This document shows, one piece after another, positions 13,770 through 14,218 of a stretch of DNA of 14,218 nt. The position numbers were made by a program, and so were the translations under genes. The DNA lies in NCBI GenBank assembly GCA_949286815.1, contig CASEEB010000310.1, positions 1-14,218 on the forward strand, in the 5' to 3' direction. The notes below the pieces were generated by a model. It saw nothing but the letters and a program-made list of their open reading frames with translations, had not been told where the DNA came from and did not search any database. The first letter of the stretch is position 1; every line of letters begins with the position of its first letter. The stretch comes from an uncultured Eubacteriales bacterium (GTDB taxonomy: Bacteria; Bacillota; Clostridia; Oscillospirales; CAG-272).

Positions 13770-14218
13770 ATGAAAGAAAAACTGAACAGCATAAGGCAGA
13801 ACGCGTTGGAGCAGATAAATCAAAGCGACACCGACAACGCAAAACTCGAAGAAATACGTGTAAAATATCTCGGAAAAAAAGGAGAACTTACCGCCGTGCT
13901 CAGAGGCATGGGGCAGCTGACGCCTGAAGAACGTCCGGTTATCGGTCAGACAGCCAACGAGGTAAGAGAAGATATTGAAAAAGCCATAGCCGAAAAAAAG
14001 CAGTCCCTTGCCGCCGCGGCGCTTGAATTAAAACTTAAGGATGAAAAGCTCGACGTGACCGTGCCGGGCAAAAAAAGCAAAATCGGACATATTCACCCGC
14101 TCACACTTGTACAGCGTGAACTTGAGGACGTTTTTATAGGAATGGGATTTTCAATTGCCGAAGGACCGGAGGTAGAGTACGACTATTATAACTTCCAGGC
14201 TCTTAATATTCCGGAAAA
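13770..14218 (+). CDS. pheS: Phenylalanine--tRNA ligase alpha subunit, 3' end outside window
   Basis: 149 complete codons are visible and the frame is still open at the window edge. The N-terminal coiled-coil tRNA-binding arm (about 1-85) is Lys/Glu-rich and includes VKYLGKKGELTAVLRGMGQL, a conserved PheS segment. Then GKKSKIGHIHPLTLVQRELE and FIGMGFSIAEGPEVEYDYYN (residues 106-144 approximately) open the catalytic class II domain around motif 1. GAAAGGA ends 10 bases before ATG 13770. Together with PheT, which is expected just beyond the window, it forms the alpha2-beta2 enzyme that charges tRNA-Phe. It is controlled by the T-box leader upstream. Confidence 0.96.
   Translation, partial: MKEKLNSIRQNALEQINQSDTDNAKLEEIRVKYLGKKGELTAVLRGMGQLTPEERPVIGQTANEVREDIEKAIAEKKQSLAAAALELKLKDEKLDVTVPGKKSKIGHIHPLTLVQRELEDVFIGMGFSIAEGPEVEYDYYNFQALNIPE

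Noticed and set aside
1..14218. CRISPR array, transposase, integrase, tRNA or rRNA
   Set aside because: No regularly spaced direct repeats, no DDE or recombinase motifs, and no cloverleaf with a CCA-type end or rRNA core sequence were seen on either strand.

Overview
The window looks like a chromosomal segment of an uncultured or gut-type Clostridia (Firmicutes; Oscillospirales or a relative). The reasons are a SpoIIP sporulation hydrolase, a T-box leader before pheS, strong AGGAGG-type ribosome sites, TTGACA/TATAAT-type promoters, compact U-tract terminators and moderate GC. The genus is an inference that the sequence alone does not settle.

Layout. Positions 1-828 hold the 3' part of a secreted-glycosidase-like beta-propeller gene, ended by a bidirectional terminator. 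Positions 1144-3536 hold an accessory block. On the minus strand lie a CI/LexA-like repressor (XRE helix-turn-helix plus S24 peptidase) and, 76 bases downstream of it, a stand-alone ABC-type ATPase. Divergent from them, a consensus promoter set among dyad-symmetric sites drives a small two-helix membrane protein. Positions 3726-4223 hold a small minus-strand gene bracketed by two inverted copies of a 23-base hairpin motif. Positions 4383-5663 encode SpoIIP (minus).

Positions 5664-6404 are non-coding and contain two tandem promoters, two inverted repeats and a leader of about 340 nt rich in hairpins. The leader precedes an orphan oligopeptide-type solute-binding lipoprotein (6405-8513) with its own terminator. 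Positions 8733-12874 carry a metallo-beta-lactamase-fold hydrolase, glutamyl-tRNA synthetase and glutaminyl-tRNA synthetase, all on the plus strand. A cluster of hairpins lies in the gltX leader. A DUF1294 membrane protein follows (12983-13291). Positions 13352-13769 carry a promoter and a phenylalanine-type T-box leader in front of pheS, which runs off the right edge.

How it fits together. The right half is ordinary translation housekeeping: charging of tRNA-Glu, tRNA-Gln and tRNA-Phe, the last controlled by T-box sensing of uncharged tRNA-Phe. The left half is accessory. The most system-like part is the repressor/ATPase operon facing a repressible promoter and a small hydrophobic protein. 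The other places worth a second look are the long SBP leader, the hairpin-bracketed small gene and the hairpin element before gltX. No CRISPR array, transposase, integrase, tRNA or rRNA gene was seen.
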